Below are positions 1 through 12,765 of a DNA stretch of 64,000 bases, piece after piece. How positions within the stretch are numbered: the first letter of the stretch is position 1; each line of letters starts with the position of its first letter. The notes under the pieces are model-generated. The model was not told the DNA's origin, ran no database searches, and saw nothing but the letters and a program-made list of their open reading frames with translations. Source of the DNA: Asparagopsis taxiformis (lineage: Eukaryota > Rhodophyta > Florideophyceae > Bonnemaisoniales > Bonnemaisoniaceae); NCBI GenBank assembly GCA_030407315.1, contig JALQPE010000254.1:1-64000 (forward strand), written 5' to 3'. A program made the position numbers and the translations under genes.

Positions 1-129
1 ACTTAACGAGTTTGAATTTCGAAAGTCAGAATCTCTGTCGTGAGAAATTGAACCATTTCCGACCACGTGGTAGAAATTTCGTACACTCCTCCAACCATAC
101 TAGAACAACACCAGCTCAAACCGGGTGTA

Positions 130-835
130 AACAACAAAATGTGTTACCTAATGCCTCCTACAGCCGTCCATACAATTCCCCTATACCCTGTTTCCTGACT
201 TCATAATTCCTTCCTCACCCTTCCCTAGGTCGGAAAAGGACGGAAGTCCCTGCCGCTTACAGCGGAAGCAATTTACCAGGGATGCTTACAGCAAAGTCAT
301 CGTTACGATGACTTTGCTGTAAGAAAATAAATCATTACAGAGCCATGATTTTTTACCCGGTAAAAAAATTCTTGGCCACTGTAATTGAAACGCTTTCTTA
401 CAGCAAAGTCATCGTAACGATGACTTTGCTGTAAGAAAATAAATCATTACAGCAGCCACGATTTTCACCCGGTAAAAATCTTGCTGATTTTTTACCCGGT
501 AAAATTTCTTTGGCCACTGCAATGGAAACGTTTCCTTACAGCAAAGTCATCGTTACGATGACTTTGCTGTAAGAAATAAATCATTACAGCTGCCATGATT
601 TTTTTACCCGGTGGAAAAAAATTCTTGGCCACTGTAATGAAACGCTTTCTTACAGCAAAGTCATCGTAACGATGACTTTGCTGTAAGAATCCCCGGTAAA
701 CGGCTTCCGCTGTGTAAGGGCTGAGAGTTCCGTCCCCCTCCCACCTAGGGAAGGGGAGCAAGGAATTGGGAAGTCAGGAACATGGCTCAGCAGAACGTTT
801 GTACGGCTGTGAGTGGCTTCCAGGAGCATTCTGTG
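130..835. repeat. Foldback (MITE-like) element with long imperfect inverted repeats
   Basis: The left flank (about 130-260) and right flank (about 690-835) are imperfect reverse complements. Matching blocks include CCTGACTTC...AATTCCTT on the left against AAGGAATTGGGAAGTCAGG on the right, CAGCCGT against ACGGCTG, and a shared TTCCCTAGGT/ACCTAGGGAA core. There is no transposase, and the interior is made of palindromes and TTTACCCGGT motifs. This fits a non-autonomous foldback DNA transposon. No target-site duplication could be fixed because the outer ends are degenerate. Seen in sequence; the transposon identity is inference. Confidence 0.6.
285..687. repeat. Four 39-bp perfect hairpins inside the foldback element
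   Basis: Copies lie at 285-323, 397-435, 535-573 and 649-687. Each has 19-bp arms (CTTACAGCAAAGTCATCGT and its complement) around a single unpaired base, which alternates T, A, T, A. The copies are separated by related AT-rich spacers with TTTACCCGGTAAAA-like motifs, so the interior arose by duplicating a hairpin-plus-spacer unit. No coding meaning. Confidence 0.85.
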
Positions 836-985
836 TAAGTGTTATCTCAGCAACGTCTCTTATAGTCGAACCTCACGGGTTGTCAAGGTCTAAAACTAGT
901 CCCCCCTACGGTCTAGCTAGTGAAATCATGTAAAGTTGTAGACTAATACAAAAATGTAGCAATCAATAGGCTTAGTAGCACTAAA

Positions 986-3400
986 CTATGACATGAAGGT
1001 CAGATGTATAGATGAAATAGAAAGGTGGGCTAAGCGAATAATGTTGAGATGAGAAGGACAGAACTTCATAGCAGGGAACAATAGCATAGGTTTTAATACT
1101 TCTCGTATGCTATCTATTGCTCCTGTCATACTTTTAATATTCGACGGTAGGATGTGGTCCGTGAGGACGTCCTTTCCAGTCTTCAAGTAGATGTGGCCGC
1201 GCGTGGGCAGACCATAGACTAAATTCTGCTCCCACAGGAAGATCTCCTCACCTGAAGCCGACCCCGTAATGGTAAAGGTCACCGCGATCAACTAAGACGG
1301 AATAGGGTGGCACATAAAGTGGTTAACGGGAACCTTCCACATGTCGGCGTCCGTATGGACCAGGCATACATGACTATAAGGTGCAGCTACTATAAAGAAC
1401 CCATCGGATCCGCTCGACATCATGAAATAGGATGGGGATTGGGTAGGTCCGACTCCTCAAAATTGGGATACTCAGAAGTCCGTGTGCCCATCCTGGTCCG
1501 CAGCCCCATCTGTTTTAAGAAGCAGCCGTAATCCTGTCTTCGGGAAAAAGACAGGATCCTCACCCTCCATTCCCAACTTCAAGAAATCCGCACAAACACC
1601 AAGAGCAAGCTCTGCCACCAACTTGTTCCTGTACATATCCAAATTCCCTCCTCCAGCTTGTCGCACAATTCACACCGCGGCAGGGGGAGTCGCCCACGAC
1701 CACCATCTATGCGGTCCTTCGCAGCACCCACGTTGTGGATGAAATGCCACGGCGAAGGACAAAACCGGGCTTGGCGAAATCTGGGGGCTCGTCCTGTGGT
1801 TTCCTGTCTTCATAATCAGAATCAGACTGCTGGGAGGGCTTCTGTGGCTTTTCAACCTCCTCAACCAGCTGGAACTGTCGAGAAAAGTGACTGAAGAGGT
1901 CATGCGTCGCGCTACCAGCCGTGGACGACTGCAAGAGGCCTTCCACAACAACCACCCCCATGTTGTCCAGCAACGCCGCTTCACCGCAAAGTACTATTCC
2001 ACCACCGAGTCTCAGCACCTGGCGATGCAGCTGCCAGGAATGCTGCCGCCTTTATTTCCCGCCCGCACCGTCTCTACCGTCGTAATTCCATGTAGTACTT
2101 CATCGGGCTACCAGACGCAATTGCGCTGGGGAGAACGGCGGCCACATTCTCATCGACGATACTGTCGGGGAATAGGATTTTCATGGGCGTCGTCTCGAAC
2201 TGGAGAATCGGCTCCCGAGAACGTCCTCTGGAAGCCGACTTGGATTTCTTTGACGACGACTTTGATGAAGTCTCACTGAGCTTCCTCTTTTAAAAGTACC
2301 AAATTTGGTAGAGGGCTCGGGCGTCGCAGAAGCGGTTTCCCAGTTGCGCTTCCCAAGGATGGAGCTTTTACCCGCATCCTTGGGTGCGCTCTCCAGCTCG
2401 ACGACCTGAACAGGGCTCGCACCACCCGCCGTCGCTGTTCCACCACGACCGGAACGACTCTCTTTCAGGCAGGTACTCCTTTTGGGCATCACTTTCCCAG
2501 AAGTTTCCACTCCGGACGATGCAGACACGACAGGGGTAGTGGCAGAAACAGAGGCAGCCTCGGAATAGCTGGAAGAATCTAATTGAGGTGGTACTACCTA
2601 AATTGGATTCTTCAAAGGCAAAGGAATGGAGGATGAAGGGATGGTCAGGGAAATGGAAGGGGAAGGGTTGGCGGAATCATGACCACATGTGACTGGGAGC
2701 GCAGCATGTGGGATGTGTGGGTCCACCACGTAAAATTGTTTCCGCATTTACATGTCGCGGTAGCCAGTTACGCGCAGGAGCATTTTCCTGGCGTCCTTTC
2801 AAAACACAGACTTCCGTTTGGGAAAGATGTTCTCAAACTTGGAGCCATCTGGAGGGCCTTCCTTGGGATGTAAGTCCGCTCAGAACCCCTTCTTGGGCAC
2901 CACGGCGCAAAAACTTCGACAACGCGTGAGTGAATGTCGAAGCTCTTGCTCGGGTCACCCACGCTGGAAATGGAGCCATCCAGCATCCTCAACACATCCG
3001 AAACGTTCCAATACTCGGCCACCTCCTTCACGTACCCGAAGATTTCCAACAAACCAGCAATCCATTCCTGCCCAAGGTACCAACCGAGTTCGGTTTCAGC
3101 CCGGCCCACCAACGGCTACAAGTGTAGTACGCCGTCATCTCGAGGTGACACAATTTTGGACGTCCGGAGCACCCTAAACGATCCGTTGAACAACAATTTC
3201 ACCATACACCCAGCCAGATTCTCCGTCGAAGAGAACTGCACGAACTCTGGCCTGTTCGGAATAGTTTTCTGCAGCCAAATCCGTTTCAAGAATTGCTCCA
3301 TCGTTGCAGACTTCTTCAACCACTAGCCAACGACCTCTGATATTCACTTTGCGAGGTTCAACTTGCACTTCAGACGAACTATACTGGGCAATATTGATGC
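986..3400 (-). pseudogene. Probable minus-strand gene relic, unrecognised
   Basis: Several short minus-strand reading segments follow one another in compatible order. One at 3368-3174 contains LAAENYSEQARVRAVLF. One at 3112-2768 contains EYWNVSDVLRMLDGS. A Ser/Lys-rich linker spans 2528-2181, and an LRLGGGIVLCGEAALL segment lies near 2015. Further pieces follow near 1666-1472 and 1291-986. They look like one long gene broken by many frameshifts. The GGGIVLC stretch weakly recalls the GGHGIVFCS segment after motif IV of the methyltransferase at 53874-57074, but no DPPY motif is visible, so this link is unproven. No function is assigned. Confidence 0.25.
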
Positions 3401-5090
3401 ATGTCTCGCTTGCTGAAGGAGATTTACTCTTCTCCGCTACTTCCGCCTATAGTGCAGAATTATATTTCTCCGCCACTAAATTCAACCATTAAGAAACCTT
3501 TCCTGGCTTTCATTCGATCCAATGAACTGTTTCACCACAATGATTTTTCCTATGCTCATTACTTTATGCACATGATTGCTATTTCATCCGGGCTCGACCT
3601 ACTCATATCGTTTTGCTATTGTATCGCAGTACCCTAAACACCCCAAGACGTATCACTTCCGTTTGTTACGCAGTGATGCTCTAAGCACTAATACTGAATC
3701 TGATTTTCTCATGCACGTAGTTCCTACTCGTATACTCTACCATATTCTCGGCCCTATTCACAAGGTGAAAACACGATGTCTCGTTGAATCGTACTCGGTG
3801 TGATATCTAAATTAGGATACATTTATATTTGCAATGCAGACTCACTGCTCGCTTGAAACATGAAAATTATAAAATTCTTCGACACTGCTGTTTCCTAACC
3901 GCCACCATCCACGTGGCCCGCTTTGACTGCCTGCCAAGTGTACTCGGAGCATACAATGACGTTATCGATATATACCATCCAAATCATCACTGGAAGCGCG
4001 GACTCCTCGTCCAGGAAAGTGCGCCATTTTCTTACTCTTCACCTCCGCCTGTCCTGTAGGCCCCATATGCTAGTGTTTTTCCTATATTTCTGTAGTGATG
4101 ACGTCATTCTAGACAATAAAAGGCGGTAGAAGATACGATAATGTGCGCCTCCTCTGCCAGATCATGTGCTTCCAAGCGTAATTCGCAGCCTAGGTATCGT
4201 TTTTCTGCCTCCCATCGCACCGCTCCGTTTCAAACTCATCCCTCTATTTTTCTCCTACACGTCATTTCCGCCGTAGAGTACTACTTAAACGAAAGATTCT
4301 GGAAATCCCTGTTTCCATCTTCATATCCGTCGGAAACAAAGCAACAACCCTGGCCGTGGAAGCCGTATAGATCATCTAAACTGCTTCCAAAGCGTAAGTT
4401 TTAGATCATCAATACGGCTTCCAAGGCCAAAGTTGTTGCTTTGTCTCCGACGGATATGAACCATGATGGTACGTTTCCACAACTCACGCCACTAACCCAG
4501 TTTTCTATCGTTTTCTCTTTCTCAGGTTTCAGTCGGTGAGTGTTCCACTTCTACTTTCATTTATCTTTCTCTCTTACCACTTCTCCACTAATTTTCTTTT
4601 CTGCCTGTGAGTACATATCTCAATTTGGGATGCAATGGTATTTGTTAAGGTACGTTAGTCTCCTAATCACCATCAATTTCCTCTCCAATTCAACGTCACT
4701 AACTTGTTTCCTTTCTATACATCATTTTTTTTCTTCTCTTCATTTCCTAGTATTCATGCAGCTCAATCAGTTGATAGATTTCTAGACTTTTCTAGTAGTT
4801 TTAGTTTTACTCGTCGGAATAGTGTTAGTTGTAGTAGCATTTTTAACATAGGGATTGTTTATTCTCAATGTAGCCTGCGCAAATAAACAAATCCAGAGTG
4901 AAGCTTCCCATATCGCACCCTCTTAGATTGCTACCTATCCTACCGCGTATACCTCTCGCTAGCTCATAGTCACTACGAAATAAAAATTCCTAGCCGTACT
5001 ATTCTGTCCATTCCCATATGAATACCGTCCATGCCCCATCCTCATAGCGCTAGAACTGCCTTCCTCTACCCCAGAAAGATGCCCACGACA
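3401..5090. other. Gene-free stretch
   Basis: AT-rich sequence with several pyrimidine tracts followed by AG (for example near 4530 and 4590), but no reading frame that looks coding. The only structured item is the hairpin at 4320-4460, listed separately. Confidence 0.6.
4320..4460. repeat. 141-bp near-perfect hairpin
   Basis: TTCATATCCGTCGGA at 4320-4334 is exactly inverted at 4446-4460. The arms continue inward through ACAAAGCAACAAC, TGGCC and TGGAAGCCGTAT with a few mismatches to a short loop near 4390. This suits a small foldback element or a structured-RNA precursor. Nothing indicates expression. Confidence 0.75.
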
Positions 5091-5157
5091 GCGTGACGCT
5101 CCATCTCATCCACCACTCCCAGACACCGAATTTTACTATATCAGGACACTACTTTTA

Positions 5158-5830
5158 CTGTCTCCAGGTGCTGCGGTGTGCCCAGGGCAGCACGAAATAC
5201 TGTCTCCAGGTGCTGCCCAGGGCAGCACGAAATACTGTCTCCAGGTGCTGCCCAGGACAGCACAAAGTACTATCTCCAGGTGCTGCCCAGGGCAGCACAA
5301 AGTACTGTCTACAGGTGCTGCCCAGGGCAGCACAAAGTACTGTCTACAGGTGCTGCCCAGCAGCACGAAATACTGTCTACAGGTACTGCCCAGGGCAGCA
5401 CCAAAGACTGTCTACAGGTACTGCCCAGGGCAGCACAAAGTACTGTCTCCAGGTACTGCCCAGGACAGTGAAAATCACTGTCTCCAGGTACTGCCCAGGA
5501 CAGTGCACCGTGTTGGTTCCATCTATTGTCCCAGGCAGCGTATTTCACTATCCGGCCATGTTGCCTTGGCCAATACAAAACACTATCCGCCAACACTGCC
5601 CAGTACAGTAAATTACATCATATCCAGCTATTGAATAAATCATTAATTTTTACTGTCTCCATTCACTGCCTCAGACAGTACTGTGAGACAGTGTTTTTTA
5701 CTGTCTGCAGACAGTGTTCCGTACTGTCTGCCAGACAGTGCAAATCACTGTCTCCAACTGTGGCATTAATTTCATTTGCCGCATAGTGATTTTTACTGTC
5801 TCAGACAGTAAAAATCACTGTCTCGCAGTA
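5158..5830. repeat. 35-bp tandem repeat with an internal hairpin
   Basis: About ten good copies of a 35-bp unit run from 5158 to about 5525. Each has the palindromic core TGCTGCCCAGGGCAGCA. Increasingly diverged copies reach 5830. The last section ends in a 35-nt hairpin (5785-5819) with 17-bp arms, AGTGATTTTTACTGTCT and its complement. Reading frames stay open on both strands only because of the repeat, so none is called as a gene. Confidence 0.85.
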
Positions 5831-6147
5831 CTGTCTGAGGCCCCCTTTTCAACACCGTAGTGAAAGTGAATTCGACAAACCTCCCGCGCGGCCGTCGCCA
5901 TCCGAGGAATTGAGAAGGCACTCAAAATCTCCAAAGCTTCTAAAGCTTCTTCCTCCACTTCCGATTAGATAATTCGGTGTCTATACCTAGGAATCTAGCT
6001 GATTTCGCATCCCAGACCTTGTTCACTGTTCTCCCTTCTTTCTTCGCTCTAGCTAGAAGTTTTATCCTATAGACCCCAGCTTGTCCTCGACGACTATCAG
6101 TCGTTTACTTGGGAAAGGTCGAACAGATAAAAACATATTAAAGAGCG

Positions 6148-9100
6148 ATGGAGAGCAATACATCGGATCCGAAATAGAAAAGCTGGACTACTCCAACTTC
6201 CATTCATGGAAACAAAAGATGGAACTCATCCTCGGTCATCGAGAGGTAGACGAAATGATTGACTCGGAACTTGTCCTCCTCGCCCTACAGACCCAGAAGA
6301 ACTTTCGAAATGGCTACGGAAGGATAAAACTGCCCGAATGGCCATCGGAATCACGTTGTCCGACGAGATGCTCAAGAATGTTACACACACCACTAGCTCT
6401 AGAAATGTGGCAAGAGATTTGTAACGTGCATCAAAGGATACATTGCTCAACAAACTAGCCGCGAGGCGGGACTTCTATACTGCTACGATGAGACCAGGTG
6501 AGCCAATGCTGGTTTATATCAACCGGGTTCGACAAATGGCAACAGTATGACCTCCTCCATGGGTGTCAACATTGACGATAAAGAAATGGCCAGAGGCTGT
6601 TCTCAATGGACTTCCCTCTTCTTTTCCAAACGCTTATTACTGCTCTTGATGCTATCGGGGATGAGGACCCACACCTTACGTTCGACAAAGTACGCAGTCT
6701 CCTTCTCCAAGAGGAGCGTCGAGCTGCGATCCAGAAACCTCGAGGGTCGTCTTCGGATACAGCTGCTTGGTTTCCACAAGTGGAAAGCCTCTGGAAACAT
6801 CAACAGGAAGAAATGTACCCACTGTGGGCGTACGACCCATACAGAGCCGTATTGTTGGCAGAAGTATGGCCGACCTCCCCGCTCCGCCGAACAAAACCTC
6901 GCACTTCTGCTCACATATCTCAACGAGAGTCGAACTTAACCTCTATGGCTGCCGTAGCGATGGACACTGAACAGAACAAAGATGATGAGGAAAGAGTATG
7001 TTTGTCTACTCTCATCATATTTTGAGTCGCTCAAGGAGATACACATCGCATCTACCTGGTACATCGACTCCGCAGCTACTTCTCATATGACGTTCGATCG
7101 AAACAATGGTTGTTTCCTACAAGAAATTAAAACCTTTCAGTGTGACTCTAGGAGACAAATCAACTGCACTAGCTGTGGGATGTGGCGATGTTAAACTTTC
7201 AATCCTAGTAAACGGAAAGAAAGCGTACCTACTTAAAGATGTCCTTCATGTTCCGTCCCATTTATTTTTCCCTCATATCAGTGAGTACTCTCACTGCTCG
7301 TGGAATATCGGTACAGTTACGAACAATGGAGTCATCTTAACTAAAGACGGAGGCGCGAAGCCACCGACTCAAACGTAACGGACTCATGCTATCGATCTCA
7401 ATGTTCCTCCTAAAGAAAGGGATATTGGAATAGAATCTGCTTGTGTTGCTTCTTTGCAACTATGGCATGACCGATTAGGCCACTTCGACAAAAATGGAAT
7501 ATCTCGAATGGCACAAATCTCCGCGGTGAATGGACTCAGAATCAAAAACGGACTCATCCCCGAAAACCCATCTGTGTGAAGGGTGCGTTACCGGTTAAAT
7601 GCCTCGTGTAGCGATCCCGAAATCTTCTTTTACGAGAGCCTTTGAGATACTTGATTTAGTTCACACAGACCTAGCAGGGCCTATAGAACCACGCTCAAAA
7701 GGGGGAGCTCCGATATTTCGTTACTTTCATTGACGACAAGTCTCGTTGGCTCACTGTCTATCCGTTGCATCGGAAGTCTGATTGCTTCGATGCATTCCAG
7801 CGCTTTCTGTGCTTGGCTGAAACACAAACAGGGCGAGTACTTCGTCAATTACGCTCCGAGGAGGGGGAGAATATTTTCTCCAATGAGTTCTGCTTTCGTT
7901 TTCCTTTGAAATGAAAGGCATCAAACGGGACGATGCTGCACATACACTCCCACAACAGAACGGCGTAGCAGAACGTATGAATCGAACTCTGTTGAAGGAT
8001 CACATTCGAACCATGCTTCATCACAACTCTACTCCATTGGAGTTCTGGGCAGAGGCACTCCTTGTGCTGCCTACATTCGTAATCGAGTTACTAGTCGTTC
8101 TTTTCATCTGGAACGACTCCTTTTGAAATCTGGCACGGCCGAACCCAAACATCGCGCACTTGCGCACGTTCGGCAGTAATTGCTGGTATAAAATTCCAGA
8201 TAAAAATCTACAGACGCTAGACTACCGTTCAGTCAAAGCGATAAGGTTGGGTACGCAGAAGCACAGAAAGCATACAAGTTATGGGACTTTACAAATGAGA
8301 AAATAGTAGTGTCTCGAGATGTGATCTTCGACGAGACGAAATCGAAAAAGGTGACTAAGGAGTCTGACTACACAGAATTTGACACTTTCTCTTATGAGAC
8401 TTTGAGAACCACACATCTGAGAACTCTCCAGGTTCTCGTACACAAAAGAACTCTCCTCCCTCTACACCCTCAAGTCCCTCTACTGAACATATCACATCAC
8501 AGCTACAATCTCCTCCACCCACATCTGCTTCAGGACCTGACGTTCCATTATGATGCTCTCGAAAAATCTTCCCGTGCTCGAAAACCTCCGGGTGAATGGT
8601 GGAAAACCACTGCCATCGTTTCTGCTGCGTGCTGATTTCCACTCCAGAACACCTCCTCACCTTCACTGAGGTGACCAAGGGGGAGGAGAAAGTCTATGGA
8701 TCGAAGCATCCAATCCGAAATGGATTCTCTCCATGCAAATCGCACTTGGATTCTGGTCCCCCGCAGTGAAGCTGTCAACCTTCTTTCTTCAAAATGGGTC
8801 TTCAAACGCAAAGATGTCATCAACGACAACGGGGAGCACTCAATAAAGCTAAAGCTCGGCTCGTAACGCGAGGTTCGAGCAGAAATATGGCATTGACTAT
8901 GCCGAAACATACGCACCTGTTTCAAGTTCTGCACTCTACGCATTCTTCGCTCTGACTGTTCATAACGATCTTTTCTGCGATCAGATGGATGTGAAGACAG
9001 CCTTTCTCTATGGTGACCTCGAACAAGACATATACATGGAGCAGCCTGAGGGGTTTGTGAGTCCAGCGTATCCCAACCATGTCTGTAAACTTCAGAAAGC

Positions 9101-10231
9101 ACTTTACGGTCTCAAACAGGCTCCAGGCAGTGGCACGCCTAAAATTGACGAGTTTCTCATATCTGAACTCACATCCAGAGCTCCCCGTACGATCCATGCA
9201 TTCTATGTTAGGAAACAGTAAGGATTCCATGATGATCATTGCACTTTACGTGGATGATTTGTTGCTGGCCTCTAGCAGCAGAGACTTATTGGACGAACTA
9301 AAGGAAGAGTTCTGCAAACGCTTCGAGATGAAAGACTGTGGCAGAGCTCGAGTGTGCCTTGGACTAGAAATTGTACGAGCCCTTCCAGAGGGCTGTTGCA
9401 CTTGATCAAACCCGATACGCCGAAAAGGTATTGGAACGAATTCGGAATGGAAACTCCAGCCCTGTTACAACTCCAATGCAAGCCTCAGATCTCGATTGGG
9501 GATACCGCAACAGAGGCAATTGACTCCACACTCTACCGCAAAGCCATTGGAAGCCTAATGTATCTAGCTGTGGGAACTCGTCCTGGACATCGCGTTTGCA
9601 GTCGGAAGACCTTGCTCAGTTCGTCGAGACTCCAACCAAATCTCTCTGGGTAGCTGTGAAGCGCGTTCTACGATATGTTTCAGGTACTAAAGGTTTTGGG
9701 GTACTTTACAAGCCTCAGAGGATCTATCACCGGTAGGATTTAGCGACTCAGATTGGGAGGCTGCACAATAAATCGGAAATCTACCAGCGGCTACGTCTTC
9801 ATGATGGCTGGCGCAGCTGTGAGCTGGAAGTCTCGCAAGCAAGCTGTGTAGCTCAGTCTTCCTCCGAGGCTGAATACATGGCCCTGAGTGCTGCTGTAAA
9901 GGAGGCTATTTGGCTCAGCAATATAGTTGGTTCGGCAGCGGGAACAGCTCCGCAGATCCGATTCTCATCAATGTCGATAACCAAGGCTCAATCAAGATGG
10001 CCAAGAATGACGCATCGGGAACTCGAACCAAACATATCGACATCCAATATCGTTTCGTCCGAGATTGTCTACTGAAGGAGATGTTGTAATTGACTACTGC
10101 CCAAACATCTGAAATGATAGCCGACCTCTGCTGACTAAACCTCTGCAACGCGTTCAGTTCATGAAGCTCCGAGAACTTATGGGTGTGTCAGCACTGTCAT
10201 CAATCGAGTAAGCCAAAGAGGGGGAGTGTTG
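6148..10231 (+). pseudogene. Decayed copia gag-pol of copia-1
   Basis: Recognisable pieces occur in copia order. These are the gag start (EKLDYSNFHSWKQKMELILG, near 6180), a CCHC knuckle CTHCGRTTHTEPYC (near 6815), the protease DSAATSHMTFDR (near 7065), integrase fragments (GPIEP, DDKSRWLTVYP, PQQNGVAERMNRTL), RT (FLYGDLEQDIYMEQPEG near 9003, then YVDDLLLASSS near 9249) and RNase H (EAEYMALSAAVKEA near 9870). At least a dozen frameshifts and stops break it. It is clearly older and more decayed than copia-2. Confidence 0.85.
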
Positions 10232-10699
10232 AATCACTGCGAATAGGCCTCGGAAGGCCTAATTCCGTGAGAAAAAACTTTGACTCTCGATTTCTCTATG
10301 AAGGAGTGCTCTGAGCGCTCCGAAACCTATCTCATTGTATTCAGCATCACCGAATTAGTCGGGTAGCAACTTCTCGGGGCTCTTACGACACTCCATTACG
10401 GAGTAACTAGCCTCAGAAGTTTTAATTTGTTTGTCATAATTCAAATTAGTAATTAGAAATGCTAGAACGAGTTGAGGTCCTGGCACTGGGAAAAATGTTA
10501 TGATATATGTACACGTGGCGATGGCATGATAGAAATCACACGTGTACTAGATTGGCAGGTGGTGATGGCAACGACAGACTGTCTGGACAAACCAAGAACA
10601 GGCTGTCCGACTCACGTGGCGCATTCTCCAGTAGTAGAAATATCTGGTGAGCTCGCAATTTTTAGTAAACACTGGTAAGCGACCATTTTGATTCTCACA
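10227..10699 (+). repeat. 3' LTR of copia-1
   Basis: Begins TGTTGAATCACT immediately after the polypurine tract and ends in a CA dinucleotide at 10699. It is collinear with the LTRs at 26443-26927 and 34033-34519 (shared TTTGACTCTCGATTTCTC-like block, AATTAGTCGGGTAGCAACTTCTC, the GTACACGTG region and GGTAAGCGACCA near the end), with many substitutions. Confidence 0.85.
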
Positions 10700-10732
10700 G
10701 CAGACAAGATTCTCAATGATAAATTGAAAGAG

Positions 10733-12532
10733 ATGCGTGATGAGATCAGCCAAGCTGTGGAGGACACCCTCGATGACCGACACGGCGATCTCGTCTCAAC
10801 TCTCGTGGATAAACACGATTGATTTGCTTGCACCCAAGCTGAAAGCCATTTGCCACGAAGTGGTAGATGAGAAAGAAGTAGAAGTCTTTTCGGGAACATG
10901 GAAGTCCATCCGTGTGGATTTCTACAACGGGTATCCGGCTTGAAAAGAAGGTCACTGACCTACAAAGGAGAAGCTACGCTAGCTCTTCTTCCGGCGATCA
11001 TCAGACACAAGGGCTTTGGAACCAACAAGACGGCACTGCCGAGAACAGCGTAGCTGTGGAAGCCGAAAAGCTCGACAAGGTCATGGACGTCACCAGACGT
11101 TTATCAGATCGAGTGACTTACTCAGTCTCTCGGTCTCTCGCCGTCCGGTACCAAGTCGAAAATCCCAACGTGGGTGACCCAGCCTTTGAGTTTGGTGATA
11201 CACCTTCGAATCCATTCGAAACAGAAGAAGGACCCTTGGAACAGGCTAACTCCTTTAAGAGCCCGCGAACCCGCGTTCGATCGTGTAGTATCCTACCGGT
11301 ATTACCGGTTACAAGACAAGTCGTCATCGACATAAGCTCCGAACGGAAAGAGTAGAAGTCTCTACAAGATAACGGAAAGATTCGGAACTTCAATGAGTCC
11401 TTGACGCCGTTCGATGGAACGCAACCCATCGATATACTTCGATTCCTCGCCAAGTACCAAGACGCTTGTGACTCCTGCGGAGTATCAGAAGGAATAGCAA
11501 CAAAGTTGCTACGTTATTTCCTTGAAGGAGATGCGCAACGATTCATCGCGTCCGAATCTCGGAAAAGGAAGTTGCTAAATCAACTGCACCAGCAGATAAC
11601 GTGGCCACAGGCCGTCCATGCTTTACTTTCTCGTTATGCAACGGATACAGTTTTGGCTGACGCCTACGACGCGGTCACGCGTATTAAACAAGAACCTCAC
11701 GAAGATGAGGCAGAATACGCCGACAGACTGCAAGAGGCCGCACTGTTGTGTGCCAATGTTTTTCTCTGAAAGAGACTTGGTAAACTACTACCTCAAAGGG
11801 CTACGCCCGGGGGGTAAAAGACACCGTGAAGGTCACCGTTGGCCGAGACGGCGAAGACTTCCTTGCGGTACGCAATTTGCTAAAGGACTCGGAGATTCCT
11901 TAAGAGCCACCACAGCCGACACGGCTTAGCCCAAGATGTACCCTAGTAGGGAGCTCGCCGAACGAAAACGCAAAGCGTTACTAGCCACCATGGCTAGAGA
12001 AGACCTCGGAACGAGGAGAGAAGCAACTACGTCGCAGACGTTACAACCACTGACTGTGGGTCCGAACGCGGAGGCACCGCCGATGGAAGTACCACCCCCT
12101 CACCGAGGATCATGTGAATCTTGCCGAGTCCATGATCCCGAAGGGTGCGGTCATTGGCGTTGCTCCGGATGCCGGCAACCCGGTCACGTGCTGTACACAT
12201 GCCCGTATCTCTCCCGTTCCGTAGGAATGTATTTCGCTTTCGCGAACTATGCATACCAGCAAGAACCAGAACAAGTCATGCGCCGACAGCAACGGCAATT
12301 TGACAAGTTCAAGAAGAAGCAGGTCCCTGCAAAGACGATTATCCAACGGCAGAAACCGTTTCCACGCATGGTCGCGTTTGCCGAGGACGACCCCGTCGCT
12401 GACCAAGCCAATCCGGTTTCCGGACTTCAACGGAGTATAGGTTCGTCTCTCTCGCGGAAACCGCAGTTGATGCCCTGGCATCTTCAGATGAATCATCCGA
12501 CACTTCGTCGGAAAACTAACCGGGGGGAGTGA
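10733..12532 (+). pseudogene. Chromovirus gag
   Basis: The N-terminal part starts at an ATG at 10733 and is broken by a stop near 10820. A helical N-terminal segment follows at 10912-11355. The capsid-like core at 11401-11769 contains FDGTQPIDILRFLAKYQDAC and DEAEYADRLQEAALLC, and a frameshift near 11768 separates it from the tail. The last part (11936-12532) has a nucleocapsid zinc knuckle CSGCRQPGHVLYTC (CX2CX4HX4C) and a basic C-terminus. It assembles the retrotransposon particle. It is interrupted, so this copy cannot make one continuous Gag. Confidence 0.75.
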
Positions 12533-12765
12533 GGGTCGCGCTCCCGCCAGGAGGTGGAACAGCTTAGCTGTAAGGTGGACATCTCACCATCCACACCTCC
12601 ACAGGGTGGAACGGAGATACCAACGCGGTTGAACCGTCTACCCAGACACCAACCGGGGATATCCCTTATCCCCTCCCTCTCAGCCAAAGGCTGCATGTCT
12701 TTTGAAGGCAGCCCCACTACGTGGTTTAGGTTCCATACGGAATATCCGAGACACTTCTAACGCCT

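Larger units (their letters stand above)
5868..10699 (+). mobile_element. Copia-1: 5'-truncated, decayed Ty1/copia retrotransposon
   Basis: Homologous to the better preserved copy at 26443-34519. The left end starts inside the zinc-finger ORF region of the leader (TTCGACAAAC...AAGCTTCTAAAGCTTC matches about 29680-29760), so the 5' LTR, primer site, satellite and tRNA-like segment are missing. Gag-pol is collinear with copia-2 but carries many frameshifts and small deletions. A polypurine tract (AAAGAGGGGGAG) precedes the 3' LTR at 10227. The 5' breakpoint abuts the 35-bp tandem repeat, and the 3' LTR abuts the chromovirus at 10700. Confidence 0.85.

Noticed and set aside
285..687. CRISPR-like array
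   Set aside because: The repeats are perfect hairpins, spacers are related to each other, there are no cas genes and the genome is eukaryotic.
1472..2279. Overlapping plus-strand frames
   Set aside because: They mirror the minus-strand relic segments and are rich in residues typical of antisense shadows.
5093..5786. Open frames encoding Cys/Gln/Val-rich repeats
   Set aside because: They follow the 35-bp tandem repeat in every phase with no independent coding signal.
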